A stretch of 64,000 nt of DNA, taken from contig NC_057823.1 in assembly GCF_910594005.1 (NCBI RefSeq), forward strand, positions 65,222,015 through 65,286,014, in the 5' to 3' direction. Under the pieces are notes generated by a model. It did no database searches. It was given only the letters and a program-made list of their open reading frames with translations, and had not been told where the DNA came from. A program made the translations under genes and the position numbers. Shown here in pieces: positions 22,047 through 33,019 of this stretch; the first letter of the stretch is position 1, and every line of letters begins with the position of its first letter. This DNA is from Cervus elaphus (taxonomy: Eukaryota > Chordata > Mammalia > Artiodactyla > Cervidae).

Positions 22047-22265
22047 ATCTTTCTCATTGGAAAAGACCCTGATGCTGGGAGGGATTGGGGGCAGGAGGAG
22101 AAGGGGAAGACAGAGGATGAGATGGCTGGATGGCATCACTGACTCGATAAACATGAGTTTGAGTAAACTCAGGGAGATGGTGATGGACAGGGAGGCCTGG
22201 CGTGCTGCGATTCATGGGGTCTCAATGAGTCAGACACGACTGAGTGACTGAACTGAATTGAACTG
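22047..22265 (+). mobile_element. BovB LINE 3' end, short
   Basis: Last 210 bp of BovB: cattggaaaagaccctgatg (22054), ggatgagatggctggatggc (22115), ggaggcctggcgtgctgcg (22191), and a gaactgaattgaactga end. The 72-codon frame at 22033-22251 reads SLEKTLMLGGIGGRRRRGRQ..., the C-terminal RTE segment. Confidence 0.93.
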
Positions 22266-22376
22266 ATCTCTTTCTGAGCCTTGTTTTTGTTTTTGTTTTC
22301 ACCTAGAAAATAGGATAATACCACTATGCTTTCAGGATATGAGTATTTAATGAGAAAATGTATACAAAGTGCCAAA
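22266..22376 (+). repeat. MIR SINE fragment beside the BovB insertion
   Basis: tctctttctgagccttg... cacctagaaaataggataata (22267-22320), then gagtatttaatgagaaaatg and caaagtgcc, follow the sense MIR strand from the CCTCTCTGAGCC block onward. The BovB appears to have landed within or at the edge of this MIR. Confidence 0.6.
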
Positions 22377-22539
22377 TCTCAGTCACCTTCTCATCATGAC
22401 CCACCCAAGGTCATCACTTGTCCATCACTGGATGTAACTGAGGACATGAGATCCCTCAGAAGTGTTTTGAGAGTATATATCATATCCCAAATCACTGGTT
22501 ATCTAAGCAGGGAGGAATTTAGAGTTAGTCTAAAGTTGT

Positions 22540-22640
22540 TCCTCACTCTAAAGATAAAAAAACTAGTGAATGCAGTTACCTCTCTGGGACTGAAAGTTCA
22601 CACAGTAGATGAATCTGGGTCTTCTGACTAGCAGTCTTCT
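22540..22640 (-). repeat. MIR-like fragment
   Basis: ctaaagataaaaaaactagtg ... agttcacacagtagatgaatctgggtcttctgact resembles the complement of the MIR 5' half. Short and weak. Confidence 0.4.
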
Positions 22641-24228
22641 GCTCTACTTTTACCGCACTGACTTAGATTCACATTCTATCTTCCTCTCATCTGACACTGC
22701 CTATTGATTTTCACACCTCTGTGATCTGTTATCCATAACAGTCTTTCTGAAATATTTTTCTTGAAAAAATTAAGAAATTCTTGGCATGGCTGTGAATGTT
22801 ATGTCTTTCTTCCTTTGCCATTCACTACCAGCTTGCCATCCTCAGGTTGCTTCATAGCCACTCCCTTCTCAAGGCAGACACAAGGTTTTCAGAAGGAAAG
22901 ATTCATCATAAGTCTAGGAGCTGAAAGAAGATAACAAGATCTTTCTTGAGTCTCATCTGTTCCCTTTTCCACTCCTCAAGTAAGCAAAACTAAGTTCTAC
23001 AGACTAACCAATAAACAGCACAGGGTTCTCCTCCTCTTGTCTAAGACCACCATTTGCTTTACCCATGAAGAAGGGAGTGTTTTAAATGGCAGTAAAGGAG
23101 GCTTCTTTCTTTTCTTCCATAACTGAGAAGCACACAGTATGGACTATAGCAGTTCAGAATACAAGACACTTCAGCAGTTGGACAGAGTTACAGACTGGTT
23201 TAGGAGAGTCCAAGTTCATAAAAGTAAACTATGTATGGAAAACACAATAAAATCAAAGATTTTTAAAATTATACATGAATACCCAGAGATAATCAGCTAA
23301 GCTAGCATAGTGGCTAAAACAAAGAACAGGATCTAAAGAGACTGTGCCTGTCAAACTACTTCTTAGGGAGGAGAGAAGAACTTCACACAGACTTGAGGGG
23401 ATAAAGTTAAAACTGAGTATTGAGATTTAGCCAGCAAGAATCTCTACTTTGACAGCCTCAGCTGACCTGGGATATATTTTAAGAGGTTTCTCTCTCTACT
23501 CTTCCAGAATTGAGCTCTGCTGAGGCCTGGGAGCATCAATCATGTCACACATGTCTGCATGAATGTGGGGACAAGGCAGAGAGAAAGGTCATTTCAGGGA
23601 AATGACATGATGTGAGATAGTTTTAATGAAGAATCTTCAGCAAGGAGACAGGAAAACAGTCTCATGTTCTGGCTCTGCCACCAATGAGCCATATGATTTA
23701 GGGCACCTTTCTTTCTCTTGCTTATCCTGAGCTTTTGTATGTGTATAAGAAATGGACTAGCTGTTCTCCATTCTATATGCACATTGAAATTACCTACATA
23801 TCTTAAACAAATACATAGCCCTATAGCAGATCAATTAAATTTGAATTCTAGAGATAAAGTTGAAACAACAGAATTTTTAAAAGTTTTCCAGGTATGAGCA
23901 GGCTTGAGAACTGGGTGGAAGAGATCATAAGTCCTCAAAGCTAAGAAAGAAAGATTCAATAAATTCAGAAGACTTTCCTAAGGAAGTGACTTTCAGAATG
24001 GTAGAATGAAGACCTCTGTAAAACCTGTTCCTCCATAAAAGTAGGGAAGACATGAATAAAAACTGTCAAAAATCAGCATTTTTAGAACTCTGAAACTTAA
24101 CTAAAGGTTTGCAACAATCTGGAGTGTTTATTCAAGTATCTTGTTAAGACAGTGAGTTTTGTAGCAATTCACTTGCCCTTATCCCATTTTTGTTTTCTCA
24201 GTACCATGGTAGCCTGAAAAACCAACTT
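22640..24228. other. Intergenic sequence, no gene seen
   Basis: About 1.6 kb with no repeat I recognise and no convincing frame. It ends at the target site of the young L1. Confidence 0.5.
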
Positions 24229-24247
24229 GAAAGTATAGTGGTTAGAT

Positions 24248-25990
24248 CTTAACAGACCCATCACAAGCAAGGAAATCGAAACTGTAATCAAAAATCTTCC
24301 AGAAAACAAAAGCCCAGGACCAGATGGCTTCACAGCTGAATTCTACCAAAAATTTAGAGAAGAGCTAACACCTATCTTACTCAAACTCTTCCAGAAAATT
24401 GCAGATGAAGGTAAGCTTCCAAACTCATTCTATGAGGCCACCATCACCCTAATTCCAAAACCAGACAAAGATGCCACAAAAAAAGAAAACTACAGGCCAA
24501 TAGCACTGATGAACATAGATGCAAAAATCCTTAACAAAATTCTAGCAAACAGAATCCAACAACATATTAAAAAAATCATACACCACGACCAAGTGGGCTT
24601 TATCCCAGGAATGCAAGGATTCTTTAATATCTGCAAATCAATCAATGTAATACACCACATTAACAAATTGAAAGATAAAAACCATATGATTATCTCAATA
24701 GATGCAGAGAAAGCCTTTGACAAAATTCAACACTCATTTATGATTAAAACTCTCCAAAAAGCAGGAATAGAAGGAACATACCTCAACATAATAAAAGCTA
24801 TATATGACAAACCCACAGCAAGCATCACCCTCAATGGTGAAAAATTGAAAGCATTTCCCCTGAAAACAGGAACAAGACAAGGGTGCCCACTCTCACCACT
24901 ACTATTCAACATAGTGTTGGAAGTTTTGGCCACAGCAATCAGAGCAGAAAAAGAAGTAAAAGGAATCCAGATAGGAAAAGAAGAAGTGAAACTCTCACTG
25001 TTTGCAGATGACATGATCCTCTACATAGAAAACACTAAAGACTCTACCAGAAAATTACTAGAGCTAATCAATGAATATAGTAAAGTTGCAGGATATAAAA
25101 TTAACACACAGAAATCCCTTGCATTCCTATATACTAACAATGAAAAAACAGAAAGAGAAATTAAGGAAACAATACCATTCACCATTGCAACAAAAAGAAT
25201 AAAATATTTAGGAGTATATCTACCTAAAGAAACAAAAGACCTATACATAGAAAACTATAAAACACTGATGAAAGAAATCAAAGAGGACACAAACAGATGG
25301 AGAAACATACCGTGTTCATGGATTGGAAGAATCAATATTGTCAAAATGGCTATTCTACCCAAAGCAATCTATAGATTCAATGCAATCCCTATCAAGCTAC
25401 CAATGGTATTTTTCACAGAACTAGACCAAAGAATTTCACAATTTGTATGGAAATACAAAAAACCTCGAATAGCCAAAGTAATCTTGAGAAAGAAGAATGG
25501 AACTGGAGGAATCAACCTGCCTGACTTCAGACTCTACTACAAAGCCACAGTCATCAAGACAGTATGGTACTGGCACAAAGACAGAAATATAGATCAATGG
25601 AATAGAATAGAAAGCCCAGAGATAAATCCACGAACCTATGGACACCTTAACTTTGACAAAGGAGGCAAGGATATACAGTGGAGAAAAGACAATCTCTTTA
25701 ACAAGTGGTGCTGGGAAAACTGGTCAACCACTTGTAAAAGAATGAAACTAGAACACTTTCTAACACCATACACAAAAATAAACTCAAAATGGATTAAAGA
25801 TCTAAATGTAAGACCAGAAACTATAAAACTCCTAGAGGAGAACATAGGCAAAACACTCTCCGACATAAATCACAGCAAGATCCTCTATGACCCACCTCCC
25901 AGAATATTGGAAATAAAAGCAAAACTAAACAAATGGGACCTAATGAAACTTAAAAGCTTTTGCACTACAAAGGAAACTATAGTAAGGTGA
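24248..25990 (+). pseudogene. L1 ORF2 reverse transcriptase segment, open for 581 codons
   Basis: The frame is open from the element's 5' edge at 24248; the first ATG is at 24509 (493 codons), but translation of a truncated L1 from there is not expected. ORF2 protein normally nicks target DNA and reverse transcribes L1 RNA onto it. Visible motifs: KENYRPIALMN before and at the ATG; IIHHDQVGFIPGMQGFFN (residues 23-40 from that ATG); motif A ISIDAEKAFDKIQ (62-74); motif B GTRQGCPLSPLLFN (120-133); motif C LSLFADDMILY (161-171) with the catalytic aspartate pair; GYKINTQKSLAF (195-206). The thumb and connection region follows to KSFCTTKET. The frame ends at TGA 25988-25990 because of a small deletion near 25980 relative to the 17.8-kb and 37-kb copies. 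The endonuclease domain is absent. Confidence 0.93.
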
Positions 25991-26613
25991 AAAGACAGCC
26001 CTCAGATTGGGAGAAAATAATAGCAAATGAAGAAACAGACAAAGGATTAATCTCAAAAATATACAAGCAACTCCTGCAGCTCAATTCCAGAAAAATAAAT
26101 GACCCAATCAAAAAATGGGCCAAAGAACTAAACAGACATTTCTCCAAAGAAGACATACAGATGGCTAAAAAACACATGAAGAGATGCTCAACATCACTCA
26201 TTATCAGAGAAATGCAAATCAAAACCACAATGAGGTACCATTACACGCCAGTCAGGATGGCTGCTATCCAAAAGTCTACAAGCAATAAATGCTGGAGAGG
26301 ATGTGGAGAAAAGGGAGCCCTCTTTCACTGTTGGTGGGAATGCAAACTAGTACAGCCGCTATGGAAAACAGTGTGGAGATTTCTTAAAAAACTGGAAATA
26401 GAACTGCCATATGACCCAGCAATCCCACTCCTGGGCATACACACTGAGGAAACCAGATCTGAAAGAGACACGTGCACCCCAATGTTCATCGCAGCACTGT
26501 TTATAATAGCCAGGACATGGAAGCAACCTAGATGCCCATCAGCAGATGAATGGATAAGGAAGCTGTGGTACATATACACCATGGAATATTACTCAGCCAT
26601 TAAAAAGAATTAA
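25960..26613 (+). pseudogene. L1 ORF2 C-terminal segment in a shifted frame
   Basis: Continues the ORF2 protein in another phase after the frameshift near 25980. Recognisable parts: KVKRQPSDWEKIIANEETDKGLISK, HFSKEDIQMAKKHMKRCSTS, the cysteine-rich CWRGCGEKGALFHCWWEC (the L1 C-terminal zinc-knuckle-like region) and KLWYIYTMEYYSAIKKN. It ends at TAA 26611-26613, where the 18.4-kb and 39.8-kb copies read on. So ORF2 here carries one frameshift and one premature stop in the last part of the protein. Confidence 0.9.
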
Positions 26614-27099
26614 TTTGAATCAGTCCTAATGAGATGGATGAAACTGGAGCCCCTTATACAGAGTGAAGTAAGCCAGAAAGATAAAGACCATTACAGTATA
26701 CTAACACATATATATGGAATTTAGAAAGATGGTAACGATAACCCTATATGCAAAACAGAAAAAGAGACACAGAAATACAGAACAGACTTTTGAACTCTGT
26801 GGGAGAAGGTGAGTGTGGGATATTTCAAAAGAACAGCATGTATACTATCTATGGTGAAACAGATCACCAGCCCAGGTGGGATGCAGGAGAGAAGTGCTCG
26901 GGCCTGGTGCACTGGGAAGACCCAGAGGAATCGGGTGGAGAGGGAGGTGGGAGGGGGGATCGGGATGGGGAATACGTGTAAATCTATGGCTGATTCATAT
27001 CAATGTATGACAAAACCCACTGAAAAAATAAATAAATAAAACAAACACCAGACTTTAAAGTTCAAAAAAAAAAAAAAAAAAGAAAGTATAGTGGTTAGG

Positions 27100-27365
27100 A
27101 ATAACAGCAGCATAGAAACCACCAGAGGCACTAGAACGGATGTGAGGTTCCCAAAAAGTTTATCCCCAAAAGAATTGTCACTACTTGACTTTTCTGTCAG
27201 CTACTAAAATGAAAAGTTCTGTTTTCAAGGGTTATCTTTGTTTGACCTCACTTAGCACTTACTTTGTGTTAAGAACCCTAATTGAAAGGTATTTGTTAAA
27301 ACAATCAGTTGCAACTGTTTAACACTGCAACTGCCTGAGGTGACCTTTCCAATGTGTTTATCAAG
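27100..27365. other. Intergenic sequence, no feature seen
   Basis: Unrecognised spacer between the young L1 and a small L1 tail. Confidence 0.4.
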
Positions 27366-27512
27366 CAGAGGGATGGGATGGGGAGGGAGGTGGGAGGGGG
27401 TTTGGGATGGGAGAACACATGTACATCCATGTCTGATTCATGTCAATGTATGGCAAAAACCACCACAATATTGTAAAGTTAATAGCCTCCAATTAAAATA
27501 AATAAATTAACT
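27366..27512 (+). mobile_element. L1 3' end, about 150 bp
   Basis: gcagagggatgggatggggagg (27365), aacacatgtacatccatg (27413), accaccacaatattgtaaag (27459) and an aattaaaataaataaat end: the last part of the ruminant L1 3' UTR, 5'-truncated. Its 5' portion starts abruptly in unrelated sequence. Confidence 0.88.
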
Positions 27513-30169
27513 AGGAAAAAGATAAAAAGCTTATGGGTAAAACTGAGCAATAAGATGTTTACAGGAGATTTTGTAAAGCCCTGACATACTTGGGAACCTA
27601 GAAGAACATGTGTAAGCATATGTCTGTGGGTATGCCAAGGAAAGATCCAAGAAAGACAGTTGGCACACTTTGAAGCACTTCACTAGTAGGATATGTATAT
27701 GTGAAGGCAGAGCTGTAAACTCTGCTTGAGTGTTGAATGTATACTCCAACCAATAGATACAGCTCCTCAACAAAGACTGAATAATACACTGATTTGAGGT
27801 ATTTAAGGAAATCTCATCTGTTAATCTGACTGAGTAGAGACTTCAGTGAACATACATGACAAAATACACAGACATTAAGGAATTAGTCTAGGAGTCACTA
27901 AACAAACAAGCATCAATAATAATGAATCCTGAGAAGAAGGAGAATTTGATTTCCAGAATTACCACACCATATTGTTCAACATGTCTAGTTTTCAACACAA
28001 AATGAGAGACAAGCAAATAGGAAAGTACAACACAGGAAATGTCAAAATCAATCAATAGAAATTGGTCCTAAAGGAGCCAAGATGTTGGACTTAACAAAGA
28101 CTATTAATCAGTTACTTTAGTCATGATAAAAGACTTTTTAAAAAATAAAAGAAATTAAAGGAAAGCATGAGAACAATGTCTCACCAAATAGAGTAAACCA
28201 ATAAAGAGATAATTTGGAGCTGAAAAGAAAAATTAACTGAAATAGAAATTTCAGTGAAATTGCCCAACAACATATCCAAAATGGTAGAAGAAAGAATCGG
28301 TGAACTAGAAGACAAATTGGGATTATCCAATCTGAGCTAAAGAATCAAGAAAAATAAACAAAACCTGGCACAGTGAAGAACCAGAAGGAAAGAAGAGAAC
28401 GAATGGGGCAGAAAGAATAACTGAAGAAATAATGGTCAAAATTTTCCCAAATTTGATTTTAAAATATTAAGGTACATGTTCAAAAAGCTTAGTGAACTCC
28501 AAGAATAAATTCAAAGGATTTCACCTCTAGAGGCATCATAGTCAAATTGCTGAAAGTAAAAATAAAGAAAACATTAAAATTCACAAGAGAATCAATTGGG
28601 ACTAACCACCTACAACGAATCCTCAATAAGACTAATAGCTGACTTATCATCAAAAGCCGAAGGCACTAAGATAACATATTTAAAGTGGTTAAATAAAACC
28701 ATCACCAAAATTAAAATTTAAAATTAATGAGAAATTATGACATTCCCAGGAAAGACAAAATCTGAGAGAATTTATTGCTAGTAGACCTGCTTGACAACAC
28801 ACCTATAGAACAGACTACCTGTCAACAGAAAAATATATATTCTTCTCAAGAACACAAGGAATATTCTACAAGTTTATAATATATAAGGCCAGTAAACAAA
28901 TCTTAATAAATATAAAAATATTGAAATCATACAATATATGTTCTCTGGTTGCAATTAATGAAATTACAAATTAACAAAAGAAGAAAACTTGGTAACTTCA
29001 AAAATACATGAGAATTCAATAACAAACTTCCAAATAGCCAGTATAGAAAAGAAATCACAATGGAAGTTAGAAAACATTGAGGTAAATGAAAATAAAAATA
29101 ATCAAGACTCATGAAATTTAGCTAAAGCAGTGCTTAGAGGAAATGTATAGCTATTAACACATAAATTGAAATTAACAATCAAACATTTCACCTTAAGATG
29201 ACTAAAAAACATTTTTAAAAAAGGAAACAAACCAAAGAAAGCAGAAGAAAGAAAACAATAAAGACTGAGACAGAAAAAAAAATTGAAAAAATAGAAATAA
29301 TGAAACAACAGAGAAAATAAACCTAGAAGTTGTTTCTTTGAAAAAATTCAACAAAATTAATTAAATTTTAGTTATAATGATCAAGGTAGAGTGAAGCAAG
29401 AAAGGAGAATCTACTAAAATCAAGTATTAAATATAAGCTGATATCATTGCCAACTTTTTAGAAACTAAAAAAAAAAGTATAATGGAATACTATATGTACT
29501 ATAAGCCATCAAATTAATTAACTTAAATTAAAAGGACCATTTCTTAGAGACACAAACGGTTGAAACATAAGAAATAGAAAGTATAAAGAGACTAATAGTA
29601 AGTAAAGAGATTAAATGTAAAACTTCTCACACACAGAAAAATATCCAGGAACAGATGGCTTCATGGGTGGGTAAATTCTCCCAAATGTTTAAAAGAGAAT
29701 TAATACAAATCTTCCACAAATTCTTCCAAAACTGAGAAGACAACTGAACACTCCACAAGTCATTCCTTGAGACAGTATTTCTCTGATACCAAAACCAGAA
29801 AAAGATACAACAAAATAAGAAAACTACAGACCAATAACCCTTCTGAATATAGATATATAAATACTCAGTATAACACTAACAAAATAAATTGAGCAACATA
29901 GAAATGATTCTATAATTAAGTGGACTTTGTCTTAGGAATGCAAGGCTGCTTTAATACAACAAAGGTAATCAATGTACTACAACATTACCAGAAAGAGACA
30001 ATAAAATTACATCTCAATTAATATAGAGACAAAATTTTATAAACTTCCTTTCATGATAAAACAAAAGCCATCAACAACTCAGGAACAGAAAGGAACTTCA
30101 ACACAACAAAAGTTGTGTTCCTAATCTGCTTCCTAATCAATAGAGCCTGTACATTTTACCTTTTTCATA

Positions 30170-30530
30170 AAAAAGAGTATTATCTTACACTGAAATGTGT
30201 GTAATTCCGTTAAGGATTTTAAGAGGAGCTTATCCTGGATTATCTAGGTAGGCCCTAATGCAATGATATGCACTCATAAAATACAGACATACAGCAGAGA
30301 AAGTGAAGTGAAGATGGAGACAGAAATTGTAGTGATGTGGCCACAAGTTTAGGAATGACAGAGTGATCACTGGAAGCTGAAAAAGGCAAAGAATAAGTTA
30401 TCCAGTAGAGCTCTCTGAGAGAGCGCAACTCAACCAGATTTTGAACTCTAAGTCAACATATCTGTGAGAAAATATATTTACATTGTCTTAAGTCAGTAAG
30501 TTTATAGTAACACTAACCTAAAGAAACACA
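30170..30530 (+). repeat. MLT1-type MaLR LTR fragment inside the L1M
   Basis: ccgttaaggattttaagaggagc (30208), ctggattatctaggtaggccctaatgcaatga (30235), a gaagatggagacagaaattgtagtgatg block (30309), a cactggaagctgaaaaaggc block (30369) and a tgtcttaagtcagtaagtttat end follow the MLT1 LTR in sense. The flanking L1M sequence resumes near 30540. The LTR retrotransposon copy is therefore younger than the L1M. Confidence 0.75.
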
Positions 30531-30960
30531 GGCATCCACCAAAATTCCAAGGCTAACAACTTGAGTGCTGAAAGATTAAAAACTCTCCCTTTATAACAGG
30601 AACAAGACAAGAACACCCACTCTTGCCTCTTCTATTCACACTATAATGGAGGTTGAAGATCGGGAATTTGGGCAAGAAAAATAAAAAATAGCATCTAGAC
30701 TAGAGAAAAGAAGTAAAACTATCTCTTTGCAGATGACATGATTTTGTATATAGAAAATTCTAAGTGAATGGCAAAAATTATTACTGCTAATATATATATT
30801 CAGTAAAGATACAGAGGGCTATACAAAAATCAATTATATCTGTATATAGCAACACAAACAATCTGAAAATGAAACAAAGAACTCAATTTCACTTACAATG
30901 ACATCCAAAAAAAATGATATTCAACAATAAATTTAACAAGGAGATTTTATACTAACATTA

Positions 30961-31163
30961 TGTGTACGCTCAGTTGTGTCCAAATCTTTGTGAACCCATT
31001 GACTATAACCTTCTAGGCTCCCCTGTCCATGGAATTTTCCAGGCAAAATACTAGAGTGGGTTGTCATTTCCTACTCCAGGGGTTCTTCCTGACCCAGGGA
31101 TTGAACTTGTCTCTTCTGCACTAGCAGGTGGATTCTTTACCACAGAGTCACCTGGGAAGCCCC
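30961..31163 (-). mobile_element. Bov-tA SINE inside the L1M
   Basis: gctcagttgtgtccaaatct (30968), ctagagtgggttgtcatttcc (31051) and ctttaccacagagtcacctggg (31135) are the complement of the Bov-tA unit and tRNA-like head. L1M sequence continues on both sides. Confidence 0.93.
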
Positions 31164-32782
31164 TGCCAAATAGAATGAACCATTGTGAAAATTAGACTAA
31201 AAATATGAAGCAGCATAACATGAACATTTAGAAGACCTAAATGAGTGGAAAAAAACATCTCATGTTCATGGATCTGAAGACTTTTTTCCTTAGAGAAATT
31301 GAGAAGCTGATTCTGAGATGCACATGAATATGCAACAGAACCTGATTAGCCAAAACCACCTGCCAAAAGTTACTACAAAACAGTAATAAGACAGTGTGGT
31401 ACTAGCATAGACATTACCATACAAATCAATAGAATGGAACTGAGTGCTCAGAAATAAAACTTTATGTTTGGTCAATTGATTTTTGACAATTCAATGGTCA
31501 AAGAATAGTCTTTTCAACGAATAATGCAGGAACAACTGAACAGACATATGCATAAGAAATGACGCCATACACAAAAATTCTCAACCCATAACCAAAAAGT
31601 AATTCAAAATAAACCATAGACCTAGATATAAGTGCTGAAAGCCTTGAAAATCTTAGAAGAAAATAATAGGCAAATATACATGGCACTGGATTAGGCAACA
31701 GTTTCCTAGATTTAATACCAATAATACAAGCAATAAAAATAAATAGAAACTGGAATCACAAAATTTTTAAAAAATTTCTTGAAAGGATATCATCAATTAA
31801 GTGAGGAGACAGTACGGAGAATGAGAGAAAATGCATGAAAATAATTTATCTGATGAGGGACTTTTATATAGAATATATAAAGAACTCTTACAACCTCATA
31901 ATAAAAAGATCAACAACCCAATTTAAAATGGACTGAGGATTTGAATAGAGTTTTCTCCAGGGAAGATCGTCAATATCCAGAATGTACATAAAAGATGCTC
32001 AGTGTTACTTGTGAGGGAAATGCATATCAAAAGCACAATGAAATGCCACTTCACATCCCTGAGTAAGACTGTAATAATAAGACAACTGGAAAACAAGAAG
32101 TATTGGTGAGAATTTGGAGAAATTGGAATGCTAATTTGGAATGCTGACACTGCTGGTGGGAATGTAAGATGTTATACCACTTTGTAAAACAATTTTGCAT
32201 GCCTCAGAAAAACTAAGCATGGACTTACCATATGACTCAGCAATTCCATTTCTAGGTTCATAATCAAGAGAATTGAAAACACATCCACATGAAAACTTGT
32301 ACATGTACATTCATACTAGCATTATACATAATGGCCAAAAGTGGAAACAACCTCAATTTCTATCAGCTGATGAAGAGATAAACAAAATATGGTATTGAGG
32401 GAAATATTATTCTGCTATACGAAGAAATGGTGCACTAATACGTTACAAAGTAGAGGAACCTTGCAAATATTATGCTAAGTGAAAAAATGTGAACTGAAAA
32501 GGCCATGTATGATTCCATTTATATGAAGCGTCCAGAATAGACAAATCATAGATTAGGAGTTACCAGGGGTGGAGGTAAAGGAGAGAGAATGGGGAGTGGC
32601 CACAAATGAGTAGTGGTTGTTTTTTTTGAGATGATGAAAACAGTCCGGAAATAGGCGGTGGTAATGGACGCATATCTCTGAGGTTTTTAAAGGCCAATGA
32701 ATGACATACTTTTAAAAGGTAAATTTATGGCATATGAATTATATCTCAGGTAAACTGTTCTGTGAGAAAAGTCTTAAAAGAT

Positions 32783-33018
32783 TCCCCCGGTGTTCTAGTG
32801 GTTAAGAATCCACCTTCTGATGTAGAGGATGCAGGTTCGATGCCTGGCTGGGGAACTAAGACCCCACATGCTTTGGGGCAACTGTGCCTGCACACTGCCA
32901 CTAGAGAGGTTGTGTGCTCTAGAGCCCATGTGCAGCAACAAGAGAAGCCCGTGAGTTGCGACTAGAAAAAAGCCTGTGTGCCACAACAAAGACTCAGTGC
33001 AGTCAAAAATTTAAAAAA
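32783..33018 (+). mobile_element. CHR-type tRNA-derived SINE
   Basis: The head has a B-box-like caggttcgatgcctggctgg (32831), followed by the CHR body (gagaagcccgtgagttgcgac at 32941, acaaagactcagtgcag at 32985) and an A-rich end. Inserted just after the end of the L1M. Confidence 0.82.
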
Positions 33019-33019
33019 G

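Larger units (their letters stand above)
24246..27081 (+). mobile_element. Young 5'-truncated ruminant L1, 2.8 kb, with 17-bp target-site duplication
   Basis: The insertion is bounded exactly by the 17-mer gaaagtatagtggttag at 24229-24245 and 27082-27098. The element starts inside ORF2 just before the reverse transcriptase domain and runs through the ORF2 C-terminus, the 3' UTR (GGGA-rich gagggaggtgggaggggg near 26939) and an 18-bp A-tail at 27064-27081. Intact duplications and a long open frame mark it as the youngest large insertion in the window. It lacks the 5' UTR, ORF1 and the endonuclease domain, so it is incapable of autonomous retrotransposition. Confidence 0.97.
27530..32756 (+). 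mobile_element. Ancient L1M element, about 5 kb, interrupted twice
   Basis: Collinear remains of an old mammalian L1. The left boundary is uncertain. From 27930 to 28790 ORF1-like sequence is seen (cacaccatattgttcaac, caaagactattaatcagt, aatagagtaaaccaataaagagat, a cacaagagaatcaattgggac block). From about 28800 ORF2 follows without its endonuclease part: attcttctcaagaacacaagg (28840), aaaactacagaccaataacc (29819), a catgattttgtatatagaaa block (30740), tggtgggaatgtaagatg (32154), and an L1M-type tail (tttaaaaggtaaatttatgg near 32711). No open frame survives. An MLT1 LTR piece and a Bov-tA are nested within. Confidence 0.8.

Noticed and set aside
24490..25248. Minus-strand frames of 95, 77 and 75 codons within the young L1
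   Set aside because: Antisense shadows of the L1 ORF2 frame.
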